This document shows, piece after piece, positions 16,418 through 24,367 of a stretch of DNA of 43,322 nucleotides (positions are counted from its first letter, which is position 1; every line of letters begins with the position of its first letter). This stretch comes from JAWLCQ01 sp041687095 (GTDB lineage: Bacteria; Planctomycetota; Phycisphaerae; SM23-33): positions 1 through 43,322 of the forward strand of contig JAWLCQ010000024.1 of assembly GCA_041687095.1 (NCBI GenBank), in the 5' to 3' direction. Below the pieces are notes generated by a model. The model did not search any database. It saw only the letters and a list, made by a program, of their open reading frames with translations, and was not told the DNA's origin. The position numbers and the translations under genes were made by a program.

Positions 16418-16873
16418 TCACCACTCCGGTGGAAGCCAACTGAGGAACCGTCCCAGGCGGGACTTGCACTCGTGAAATCTCAGTCGGCTGTTCCGAAGCT
16501 GCTCGTGAATGATGTCGTTCCTGTACTCCCGCACGTCGTCCACAGACCGACGGTGGGCCAGATCGATGCTACGGTGTGCTGTAACGAGGGCGATCAGAGT
16601 GCTTGCACGCGGTCTCGTGGACTTTCCAAGGCCCTGCTGCCAATAATCCACAAGAGTGCCCTCGAATTCTGAGAACAGCCGAATCACATACGTAATCTCA
16701 AGATTTCGCGCACAGCGATGCAACTCGCCATGGCTCAGCCCCTTTGCCGCTCCAGCGGCGATGACGGCAGAGTCGGACTGGAGCGAGCGCAACGTCTGCG
16801 CCAGCGAGAACTTTGCGGCTTCGTGCTCGTCGCGGACTCGCTTGAGAAGATCATATGCTTCTGCCCGCAGCAT
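16418..16873 (-). CDS. HEPN-type protein with RNxxxH motif
   Basis: A 151-aa, probably all-helical protein. R118-N119 and H123 in REYRNDIIHE match the Rx4-6H catalytic motif of HEPN RNases, located as usual near the start of a late helix. FSEFEGTLVDYW (68-79) resembles the region before the motif in RiboL-PSP/MAE_28990-like HEPN proteins. It starts 2 nt after the stop of the upstream unknown gene, so the two are an operon. HEPN proteins commonly act as toxin RNases in toxin-antitoxin or abortive-infection systems; that role is inferred here. The NTase gene is convergent on the other side. Confidence 0.75.
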   Translation of the reverse strand: MLRAEAYDLLKRVRDEHEAAKFSLAQTLRSLQSDSAVIAAGAAKGLSHGELHRCARNLEITYVIRLFSEFEGTLVDYWQQGLGKSTRPRASTLIALVTAHRSIDLAHRRSVDDVREYRNDIIHEQLRNSRLRFHECKSRLGRFLSWLPPEW

Positions 16874-16875
16874 GA

Positions 16876-17274
16876 TCAGGCGACGAGATCCCGTGCGAGT
16901 TGGATGAAGTTCTTCGGTTCCCAGGAGATGCGCAGCGGCACATTGGAGTCCGTGATGATCTCCCAGTCATCTCCCCGGCCGACCAGTTTGACTCGGTTGA
17001 GCGTGGGAAATGCCTCCAAATCCACGCGTCCCTCCGCCCCGACGATGCAAAGGCCGATGGGCTGTACCTGGAGTTCCCCGTCCGGAAGCCCGATGGCAAG
17101 GACTGGCACCTCGTATGTCCCGAGAAGAGGTTCCGTGATCTCCTTCCGATCGCGGCGTACCGTCCAACCCTCCTTCTGCGCCCAGTCGGAGATCTCATCC
17201 ACCAGATGCGCAACGCGCTCTACCCATTGATCCCGACGTTGCTTCCGGTACTGTAGGTCCTGTTCCGCTGCCAT
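16876..17274 (-). CDS. Unknown partner of the HEPN-type gene
   Basis: A 132-aa acidic protein with a helical N-terminus (QRRDQWVERVAHLVDEISDWAQKEGW), then a beta-rich part (EITEPLLGTYEVPVLAIGLPDGELQVQPIG...GRVDLEAFPTLNRVKLVG...WEIITDSNVPLRISW) and a closing helix. AAGGAG lies 7 nt before ATG 17274, supporting the start. It is first of two genes, 2 nt ahead of the HEPN-type gene. I do not recognise a named family. If the HEPN protein is a toxin, this is the natural candidate for its antitoxin or specificity partner. Confidence 0.75.
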   Translation of the reverse strand: MAAEQDLQYRKQRRDQWVERVAHLVDEISDWAQKEGWTVRRDRKEITEPLLGTYEVPVLAIGLPDGELQVQPIGLCIVGAEGRVDLEAFPTLNRVKLVGRGDDWEIITDSNVPLRISWEPKNFIQLARDLVA

Positions 17275-17384
17275 GAGTGCTCTCCTTGCTCATATCCTAC
17301 CGCCAGACAGCAGTGTCCGCAGCGCCGAACCTCCGTCCCCCTTCGGCATTCCTCCCCGCACAGGTCCGATCCCCTACACCCCCG

Positions 17385-19418
17385 CTATCGCTCGGACCCC
17401 GCGAAGCCCAGGTACTCGTCGAGCCACTCGTCGGTCTTGAGGACCTGTTTGCGCTGGGTGAGGGCGAGGCGTTCGGCGCGCTGCTGGGCGCGGCGGAAGA
17501 GGCGGGCGTGGCGGTTGGCGATCTCGCGCCCCTCCGCCCCGACACGGCGGCGGAGCATGGCCGAGCGGTGCGGGGCGTGGCGGCCGACGAGTTCGTCGTC
17601 CAGCGAGACGTACGCCTGCGCGCTGCCCGGATCGCCCTGTCGCGCGCAGCGCCCGAAGAGCTGGCGGTCGATCCGCCCCGCGTCGTGCCGCTCCGAGGTG
17701 ATCACGTGCAGGCCCCCGAGGTCGGCGACCCCGCGGCCGAGCTTGATGTCCGTCCCGCGCCCGGCCATGTTCGTGGCGACGGTGATGCGCCCGGGCTGAC
17801 CGGCGGCGGCGACGATTTGGGCTTCTTCGGCGTGGCGGACGGCGTTGAGGACCTGATGCTCCAGGTTGCGGGCGGTGAGCATCTCGCTCAGGTGCTCGCT
17901 GATGCGGACGGAGCGGGTCCCGATGAGGACGGGGCGGCCGGTCTGGTGCATCCGCTCGACGTCGGCGACGAGGGCGTCCCACTTCGCCTGCTCGGTGGAG
18001 AAGACGCGTTCGGGCAGCATCCGGCGGATGCAGGGGCGGTTGGTGGGGATGACCACGATGGGCAGGTGGTAGATCTGCCAGAACTCCCGCCACGCCTCGG
18101 CGGCCGTGCCGGTCATGCCCGAGAGCTTGCGGTACCCGCGGAAGAACCGCTGGAAGCTGATGCGGGCGTAGGTGTCCTTGGGCGGGTTGACCTCGAGCTT
18201 CTCCTTGGCCTCGACGGCCTGGTGGAGCCCGTCGCGCCAGGTGCGGTCGGGCATGAGGCGGCCGGTGAACTCGTCGACGATGACGACCTTGCCCTCCTGG
18301 ATGACGTACTGCTTGTCGAGGAGGAAGAAGTGCTTGGCGGTCAGCGCCTGGGTGATGAACTCCTCCCGCCTCCGCGCCCCGAGCCAGAGGCCCCCGAGGG
18401 GCTCGGCGAGTTCTTCGAGGCGGCGTTTGCCGGCGGGGGTGAGTTCGACCTCGCGGTAGCGGTGGTTGATCGTGAAGTCTTTGCCCGCTTCCAGGGGCAG
18501 GGTGAGGTCGGCGGCGTGGCGGAAGGTGTCGACCTGCTCATCGTTGGGCGCGTCGCCGGAGATGATGAGGGGGGTGACGGCCTCGTCGATGAGGATGGAG
18601 TCGGCCTCGTCGATGATCGCGTAGCTCAGGCCGCGTTGGACCAGCCGGTCGGTCCCCGAGCCCATCCCGTCGGTGATGTGGGCGAGCAGGACGCTGGGCA
18701 GATCGCGGGTGCGGCCCATGGCGAGGGAGTCGCGGAGGAAGTCGGCGGTGACCTCCTTGTTGGTGAGGTAGGTGACGTCCTCGAGGTAGGCCTGGCGGCG
18801 GGCGTCGGGGGGCATGTCCTGCTGGACGGCGGCGACGGTGAGCCCGCAGAAGCGGTACAGGTCGCCCATGGTTTCGGCGTCGCGGGCGGCGAGGTAGTCG
18901 TTGGTGGTGATGACGTGGCACCCGTCGCCGCGCCATCCCGCCACGGTGGCGGGGAGGGTGGCGGTGAGGGTTTTGCCCTCGCCCGTCGCCATTTCGACGA
19001 TGGACCCGTCGTAGAGGGCGAGGGCCCCGGCGATTTGGACGAGGAAGGGCTTCATGCCCAGGGTGCGGAGGGCGGCTTCGCGGATGAGGGCGAAGGCGCG
19101 GTGGACGTCGGCGGGCGTTTCGCGGTGGCGGCGGAAGACGGCGCGGAAGGACTCGGCCTGCTCGCGGAGGCGGGCGTCGGAGAGGGTCTTGAACTCCTCC
19201 TCCAGGGACAGGACGAGGGCGGCGCGGCGGAGGTAGAGCGTCCGCCGGGGCCGCAACGACCCGATGGCGCCGCCGGCGGCGTCCCACAGGGCGTCGAGGC
19301 CCGAGGGCAGCGGCTTGCTCAGCCGCCGCTGCCCGAGCATACGCCAGATCTTGCTCGGGATGAACGAGGGGTCCGTCCCGACGGTGGTGGCGGTCTGGAG
19401 GGTGACGTTCTCGCTCAT
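17385..19418 (-). CDS. secA: SecA-like preprotein translocase ATPase, C-terminally short
   Basis: A 677-aa ATPase. Walker A MATGEGKT is at 143-150 and DEAD (YAIIDEADSILIDEA) at 270-273. A preprotein-crosslinking-type segment follows, then helicase motifs VATNMAGRGTDIKLG and RCARQGDPGSAQAY. Housekeeping SecA is usually 830-950 aa; this one stops about 70 residues after the last ATPase motif. It therefore lacks most of the helical wing, the terminal scaffold and the zinc/SecB-binding tail. ATG 19418 overlaps the M50 gene stop by 4 nt (ATGA), so SecA and the peptidase are translationally coupled. The frame is open far upstream (to 20843), but that part is a shadow of the M50 gene. It is probably an accessory, dedicated SecA rather than the only one in the cell. 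Confidence 0.92.
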   Translation of the reverse strand: MSENVTLQTATTVGTDPSFIPSKIWRMLGQRRLSKPLPSGLDALWDAAGGAIGSLRPRRTLYLRRAALVLSLEEEFKTLSDARLREQAESFRAVFRRHRETPADVHRAFALIREAALRTLGMKPFLVQIAGALALYDGSIVEMATGEGKTLTATLPATVAGWRGDGCHVITTNDYLAARDAETMGDLYRFCGLTVAAVQQDMPPDARRQAYLEDVTYLTNKEVTADFLRDSLAMGRTRDLPSVLLAHITDGMGSGTDRLVQRGLSYAIIDEADSILIDEAVTPLIISGDAPNDEQVDTFRHAADLTLPLEAGKDFTINHRYREVELTPAGKRRLEELAEPLGGLWLGARRREEFITQALTAKHFFLLDKQYVIQEGKVVIVDEFTGRLMPDRTWRDGLHQAVEAKEKLEVNPPKDTYARISFQRFFRGYRKLSGMTGTAAEAWREFWQIYHLPIVVIPTNRPCIRRMLPERVFSTEQAKWDALVADVERMHQTGRPVLIGTRSVRISEHLSEMLTARNLEHQVLNAVRHAEEAQIVAAAGQPGRITVATNMAGRGTDIKLGRGVADLGGLHVITSERHDAGRIDRQLFGRCARQGDPGSAQAYVSLDDELVGRHAPHRSAMLRRRVGAEGREIANRHARLFRRAQQRAERLALTQRKQVLKTDEWLDEYLGFAGSER

Positions 19419-21619
19419 ATCTTGAAACGCTGCTGCACGAGCTGGAGGATCTGATGGTACCACTGCACCGCGAGGGGCTTCGCCGACAGTGACAGGCGGA
19501 CGACGACCCGCTGCCCGCTGAGAAGGCGGACCCCGGTGTCGGGGTCGGGGGTAATGCGGACCTCGAAGAACGGTTCGGCGGCGGCGCGGCCCTGCTGGTC
19601 CTGGGGATCCGTCTGCACGGACCCGCCCACCGCGTACCCCAGCGCCGCCGAGGGCAGTTGGAGCGTTCCCGCGCGGGCGATGGGCAACTCCACCGTCCCC
19701 TCGAGCCGCAGGTCCGGGCGCCCGTGGAGGCGGATCTCGACCCGTCGCAGGTCCTCGCGGCCGCTGCCCTCGAGTTCCTTGATCAGCACGTCGGCGACGG
19801 GTTGTTCGGCGACGGCGCGGATGAGGACGCGGTCGAGGCTGGCGATCAGGCCGACCTTCTCGCCCTGGCGGAGGTACATGCCCGGGAGCTTCTCGGCGTG
19901 GGGGGCGACCCAGGTGCCCGTGCGGCGGGGGGGGCGGGTGAGGTCCTGGACCTGCTTGCGGACGGTGGCGATGCGGGCAGCCTTGGCGCGGCGGTGCTCG
20001 TCGAGGGCCTGCTTCTGCGAGTGTTCCCCGCGGTCCAGGGCCATCAATCGATACCGCTCCACCTGGGCCTGCTGCACCTCCAGGATGGACAGTTCGTCCT
20101 CGAGGTCGGGGTTGGCCATGTGCAGGAGGGGGAGGGCGGCGTTGGCCTCGACGGGCTGGTTGGTGGGCAGGACGTCCGTGACGAACCCGTCGGTGCCCGC
20201 GTGGACGAACTCCATGTCCACGGGCTCGATCACGCCCTCGAGGCGGTAGTGGTCGTCCACAGGGACAAAGCCCACCCCGGCGATGAGGGCGGCGAACACG
20301 ACGGCCGTCGTGAGCACCGCCCGCGGGCGGACGCGGGTGAGTTCCGGGCTCGTCGCCAGGTAGTGCAGGAACTTGCCCAGGGGCACGAGGACCCAGGCGG
20401 CGAAGGCGGCGACGGCGAGGACGGCCCCGATGAACAGGAGCTTCTCGGAGATGAACATCAGGATGCGGATCGAGATGAACACCCGGTAGATCGTCGAGGC
20501 GATCCCGTAGAAGATGAACCAGTACCGCTCCCCCGTGGTGTTCGCCGACGACCGCGCCCGCTTGACGCCCCAGGCGTACCGCTTCACCAGGTAGTACAGG
20601 TAGTCCTTGGACCGCTGGGCGAGGTTGGGGATGCTGATCAGGTCCGACAGGATGTAGTACCCGTCGAAGCGGAGCAGGGGGTTGGCGTTGAACAGCAGCG
20701 TCGAGACGCTGGCAACGAACATCATGTTGAAGGCGATGGCGTGGATGGGCCCGGGACCGGTGTGGGCCCACACGATGGCCGCGATGGCCGCGATGCCCAG
20801 CTCCACGATCATGCCCCCCGCCCCCACGATCGCGCGCTGCCATTTGCTCTTCAGGGCCCAGGCGCTGGAGGCGTCGACGTACGGCAGGGGGGTGAAGACC
20901 AGGAGCATCACGCCCATGGTGTGCACCTCGCCCCCCGTCCCGCTGTCCTTGCCGTACTTCTTACACGCGAACCCGTGGCCGAACTCGTGGAAGACCTTGA
21001 TGATGCTCGTTCCGATGTACAGCCAGATGAGGTTGCCCGGGTCCAGCACGTTCTCGCCCGAGCTGACGAGTTCACTGGTCCGTCCGACGATGAAGTACAG
21101 GCCCGTGGCGATCAGCGCCATCCACAGCAGCAGCCCATACCACGTGAAGAGCTTCCCAAAGACGCTCACCCACCGCTCCAGGATGCGGTCGGGGTCGAAG
21201 AGCGGGATCTTGATGAACAGGAAGTTCATCAGGTATCCGCGGACCTCGCGCGTGACGCGCTTGGAGTGGCGGTTGAAGAGGCCCTCGGCGTCGGGGGGCA
21301 GGTCGGCCTGGAGGAGGTTGGAGACGTACAGGCGCCCGAGGAGTTCGATGGCCTCGCCCTGGGTGGGGGCGTCGTCGCCGATCTGCTCGTTGACGGCCTT
21401 CCACGCGTCGGCGACGGTCCGCCGCCCGTCCAGCAGGCCCACGAAGGAATACGCCGCCTCCGGCATGCGGGCGAACTGGTTGGAGCCCGGCTCCTGGGCG
21501 ACGTGCCACACCTGGCCGCGGTAGATCTGGCGGTGGATCTGCACCGTCGAGCGCAGTCGCGGCCGCAGCTCCGCCACGCGGTACCAGGACTCACTGAATG
21601 TTGGTCGGTCTACTGGCAT
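19415..21619 (-). CDS. PqqD-like / M50 metalloprotease / HlyD-like fusion
   Basis: A 734-aa polytopic protein. Residues ~25-105 look like a PqqD-type peptide-binding domain (QIYRGQVWHVAQEPGSNQFARM, LLDGRRTVADAW). Next is a membrane M50 (site-2-protease type) domain with zinc motif HEFGH at 211-215 and the third ligand in NPLLRFDGYY (N313...D319), several TM helices to ~435, and a periplasmic HlyD-like barrel-sandwich region (~450-720; VEANAALPLLHMANPDLEDEL plus coiled coil). The architecture combines substrate recognition, intramembrane cleavage and an adaptor arm, so export and processing of a peptide or protein is plausible. It is coupled to secA downstream and separated by 205 nt from the GAF-HlyD gene upstream. 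Confidence 0.88.
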   Translation of the reverse strand: MPVDRPTFSESWYRVAELRPRLRSTVQIHRQIYRGQVWHVAQEPGSNQFARMPEAAYSFVGLLDGRRTVADAWKAVNEQIGDDAPTQGEAIELLGRLYVSNLLQADLPPDAEGLFNRHSKRVTREVRGYLMNFLFIKIPLFDPDRILERWVSVFGKLFTWYGLLLWMALIATGLYFIVGRTSELVSSGENVLDPGNLIWLYIGTSIIKVFHEFGHGFACKKYGKDSGTGGEVHTMGVMLLVFTPLPYVDASSAWALKSKWQRAIVGAGGMIVELGIAAIAAIVWAHTGPGPIHAIAFNMMFVASVSTLLFNANPLLRFDGYYILSDLISIPNLAQRSKDYLYYLVKRYAWGVKRARSSANTTGERYWFIFYGIASTIYRVFISIRILMFISEKLLFIGAVLAVAAFAAWVLVPLGKFLHYLATSPELTRVRPRAVLTTAVVFAALIAGVGFVPVDDHYRLEGVIEPVDMEFVHAGTDGFVTDVLPTNQPVEANAALPLLHMANPDLEDELSILEVQQAQVERYRLMALDRGEHSQKQALDEHRRAKAARIATVRKQVQDLTRPPRRTGTWVAPHAEKLPGMYLRQGEKVGLIASLDRVLIRAVAEQPVADVLIKELEGSGREDLRRVEIRLHGRPDLRLEGTVELPIARAGTLQLPSAALGYAVGGSVQTDPQDQQGRAAAEPFFEVRITPDPDTGVRLLSGQRVVVRLSLSAKPLAVQWYHQILQLVQQRFKI

Positions 21620-21623
21620 AGGC

Positions 21624-21835
21624 TATGAAGAAGGCATTAGGGATTAGGGATTAGGCACTAGGGGAAGAAGGCATTGGGCAAGAGGCGCCAGGGACTAGGG
21701 GGCAGGCGCGGGAGCGGGCATTGGGCAGCGATGCCGTGCAGCAGGGATCGTCGATGATAGCATGCATATCTGCTTCTTCTCTTCCCTGGTGCCTGTTCCC
21801 GAGTGCCTAGTGCCTCTCTCCGTGTCAGATCCACA
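21624..21835. repeat. Imperfect TTAGG-type repeats between the HlyD and M50 genes
   Basis: The gap holds short imperfect units such as GGCATTAGGGATTAGG and GGCACTAGGGG near 21635-21662. A counterpart in the opposite orientation lies near 21795-21815 (GAGTGCCTAGTGCC). Together they form a loose palindrome within the operon. The last bases overlap the 3' end of the upstream gene. Confidence 0.5.
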
Positions 21836-23744
21836 GTTTCATTCGGACCCAGTTGACGATCTTGCGCGTCCACAGCCAGCCGTAGCTGGCCTTGCCGAGG
21901 TCGACCTTGGCCACGCCCTCCATTCCGGGGCGGAGCACCACGTTCTGCATGCTGGCGGGGTCGACGTCGATCAGGCGGGCGCGGACCTTGAAGACGTTGC
22001 GGTCCTTGACGACTTCGGCGACGGGGTTGATGCGTTCGATGCGGAACCGGATGCGGTGGTCGGGGGCCCCGACGGTGGCGAGTTCGCCCTCGTCGTTCTC
22101 GTCGACGTCGGCGATCTGGTCCTCGGGGAGGGCGAGTTCGGCGTAGAGGGTTTCGAGGGGCGAGACCTTGAAGAGGATGTCGCCCTTCTGGAGGTTCTTG
22201 TCGATCTCGCGGGTCCAGTCGCCCTCGGTGACGTACCCGTCGACGGGGGCGGTGATCTCCGCCTGCCCGAGTTGGCGCTGGAGGGTGCGGATGCTGTACT
22301 CGGTCGCCTGGGCCTCGTGCTCGGCGATGCGGGCCTCGGCGAGTTTGTTCTCGGCCATCGCCTGGGAGCGGCGGGTGCGGGACTCGGCGAGCTTGGACTG
22401 GGCCTCGGCGATCTGGTCGCGGAGGAGGCTGGTGTCCAGGGTCGCCAGGATGTCCCCGGCCTTGACCGCGTCCCCGGGGCGGACGTTCACCGACGCCAGG
22501 TATCCGTCGTAGGGCACGGGGACGACGCGTTCGGTCTGGGGCTGCAGGACGAAGGAGGCGTCGGCGCGGTAGTCGCCCTGGACGAAGACGAGGAAGAGGA
22601 TCAGGGCCAGCGCCCCGACGGCGGCGATCTTGGCCCAGGTGTGCCGGGGCCCGACGATCGCGCCCAGCAGGGCGTGCGAACTATGCGCCCACCGCGCCCC
22701 GAACCAGCGCCCGTGCACGTTCAGGGCGTGCAGGCGGGGGGCGACGAGGTCCCCCGTCAGGCGGACCGCCTCGACCTCCCCGGGCAGCCAGGGCCGATCG
22801 GCCGGGCGCTCGAGGGTGAGGACGGCGAAGGGCTCGCCCTTGCGCCGCAGGGGCACCGACAGGACGGTGACCCCGCCGGAACTCTTGGACAGTTCCCCGG
22901 CCGCCCGGTGGATGACCGTCGCCTGGGGGGGGGCGGGATGCACGATCTCCAGGTCCTGGTCGATGCACTCCTCCATCGCCGCCTCGAGGTTCTGGACGAG
23001 CTGCATCTTGCGGGAGAACTTCTCGGTGTGGCTCAGGGCCCGCAGCTTGACGCAGCGCCCGTGGAGGAAGCCCAGGGCGGTCCGCTCGCACTGCAGGCGG
23101 GTGGCGAGTTCGTTGCAGGCGGCCATGGCGGCGCTGGTGAACTTCTCGTGCTCGTTGAGGGAGGCGAGGGTCTCCATGCCCATGCGGAGGCGCATGAGGT
23201 CGCCCTGGCGCTGCTGGAGCGAGAGGCGCATCTCGTAGAGCCCCAGGAGCGAGAGGGTCAGTTCGAGGCGTTCCTGGGCGGCGCGGAGGAAGTTGCGGTC
23301 CCCGGTGTTGAGGACGAAGGCGGCCAGGCCGCGCACGCCGCGCTCGCCCCGCAGGGGCAGCAGCAGCAGGTGCCGTTGGGCCGGTTGGCCGTAGAGTTCG
23401 GAGGCGTCGCGGAGGGGGAGGACGGCGTTGCGGGAGTCGCGGGCGGCGTCGGGGGCGGCCTCGACGGCCGTCGCGAGCCAGGCGGGGGGCGTCTGGCCCT
23501 GCGGGAGGGCGGGGTAGACGGCGATGATGGACGGGGGGCCCTGGAGGCCGCCCCGCAGGATCGCCCCCCCCGCCGCCTGCGCCAGGGAGCACTGGACCGC
23601 CAGGAGCAGTTCGAGGAACTTCTCGGGCGGGCCCTCAAAACGGGCGAGGGCGTCGAGAATCTCCGAAATGCTCTTGGGGGCGCTCAGCGCTTGCTGCTGC
23701 TGCTGGCGGGCCTGTTCCTCTGTGGCGGTTCGCTCTACGGTCAT
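21825..23744 (-). CDS. GAF domain - TM - HlyD periplasmic adaptor protein
   Basis: A 639-aa protein. A glutamine-rich start (QARQQQQQAL) is followed by two GAF-like segments (~30-175 and ~190-340), a single TM helix at ~372-388 (IAAVGALALILFLVFV), then an HlyD-type adaptor. The adaptor half-lipoyl motifs are VPVPYDGYLASVNVRPGDAV and ITAPVDGYVTEGDW, separated by a coiled coil (LLRDQIAEAQSKLAESRTRR). The GAF part would be cytoplasmic and the adaptor periplasmic. HlyD-family adaptors bridge inner-membrane exporters to the outer membrane; coupling to a GAF sensor suggests ligand-gated export. No dedicated ABC or RND pump gene is present nearby, only the M50 and SecA genes. Confidence 0.88.
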   Translation of the reverse strand: MTVERTATEEQARQQQQQALSAPKSISEILDALARFEGPPEKFLELLLAVQCSLAQAAGGAILRGGLQGPPSIIAVYPALPQGQTPPAWLATAVEAAPDAARDSRNAVLPLRDASELYGQPAQRHLLLLPLRGERGVRGLAAFVLNTGDRNFLRAAQERLELTLSLLGLYEMRLSLQQRQGDLMRLRMGMETLASLNEHEKFTSAAMAACNELATRLQCERTALGFLHGRCVKLRALSHTEKFSRKMQLVQNLEAAMEECIDQDLEIVHPAPPQATVIHRAAGELSKSSGGVTVLSVPLRRKGEPFAVLTLERPADRPWLPGEVEAVRLTGDLVAPRLHALNVHGRWFGARWAHSSHALLGAIVGPRHTWAKIAAVGALALILFLVFVQGDYRADASFVLQPQTERVVPVPYDGYLASVNVRPGDAVKAGDILATLDTSLLRDQIAEAQSKLAESRTRRSQAMAENKLAEARIAEHEAQATEYSIRTLQRQLGQAEITAPVDGYVTEGDWTREIDKNLQKGDILFKVSPLETLYAELALPEDQIADVDENDEGELATVGAPDHRIRFRIERINPVAEVVKDRNVFKVRARLIDVDPASMQNVVLRPGMEGVAKVDLGKASYGWLWTRKIVNWVRMKLWI

Positions 23745-23821
23745 AATTCACACCGCGGGACTCGTTGGCCGACAGACGGGCCAGGCCCGCTGCCGGAGAC
23801 TTCGGTACATCCTGAATGTCG

Positions 23822-23952
23822 GCGGCCGGGGGAGGAGGATCCGAAACCCGAACCTCAGGATCGGGTCGAACGGCGGGGCGGGACCTCGTGTCCCGCGCGG
23901 GGCTCCGCGCCCCGGTCCTGCGTTTCGTGCTTCGGATCTCCTCCCCGGCCGC
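23822..23952. repeat. Imperfect inverted repeat in the adaptor operon
   Basis: CGGCCGGGGGAGGAGGATCC with following GAA (23823-23845) pairs, with two single-base gaps, with the complement at 23931-23951. The spacer contains GAAACCCGAA-like and GC-palindromic sequence. It occupies most of the 247-nt gap between the DUF3467-like and GAF-HlyD genes, where no gene is seen. It may terminate or process the transcript. Confidence 0.65.
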
Positions 23953-23991
23953 GGGGGGTCAATCAATCACGGTCCGTTGTGGGGGGGCGGG

Positions 23992-24348
23992 TCAGGACTG
24001 CTTGGCCCGCTTGGCCACGTCGAGTTCGAGTTCGCCGAACTGCTCCTCGTGGCGACGGATGAGCTGCCCGAGGGTCAGCGCCAGCCGCTTGGCCGAGTAG
24101 TAGTTCATCACCACGCGCTCGTTCACCTGGAAGGTGATGACCGGGGGGGCGCTCTGCTGGGGCGGGGGGGTCATGATGTTCAGCCCGAAGTCCAGCATGA
24201 CCTCCTCGGCGGTTCCGTTGGTGCGGAAGGCGTTGGCGTAGCTGGTCTTCATGTTGCGCTCGTCGACGCGGAGCTGGACCTGCTGTCCGGCCTGCTCGCG
24301 GGCCTGCTGCTCAACGACGTCGGTGGGGGGGAGGGGCGTTTCGGCCAT
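23992..24348 (-). CDS. DUF3467-like protein
   Basis: A 118-aa soluble protein. After a Gln/Glu-rich start it shows the DUF3467 pattern: KTSYANAFRTNGTAEEVMLDFGLNIM, then a beta strand VITFQVNERVVMNYYSAKRLALTLGQLIRRHEEQFG. ATG 24348 is supported by AGAAGGAG about 10 nt upstream; the longer frame to 24840 is a shadow of the adaptor gene. It lies 19 nt after the adaptor gene. The molecular function of DUF3467 is not established; here its conserved partners would be envelope export proteins. Confidence 0.78.
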   Translation of the reverse strand: MAETPLPPTDVVEQQAREQAGQQVQLRVDERNMKTSYANAFRTNGTAEEVMLDFGLNIMTPPPQQSAPPVITFQVNERVVMNYYSAKRLALTLGQLIRRHEEQFGELELDVAKRAKQS

Positions 24349-24367
24349 GGGTGCGGTACTCCTTCTT

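Noticed and set aside
15816..16873. A confirmed MNT/HEPN toxin-antitoxin pair
   Set aside because: The two genes are convergent, not an operon, and the sequences do not clearly match that family; kept only as a hypothesis.
17277..19454. 725-aa open frame on the + strand opposite secA
   Set aside because: It is a Gly/Asp/Val-rich shadow with no domain, signal or ribosome site; the minus-strand frame encodes a complete SecA core.
19419..20843. N-terminal extension making a 1152-aa SecA
   Set aside because: The extension is an alternative frame of the M50 gene, Arg/Pro-rich, and the SecA start has an ATGA coupling with that gene.
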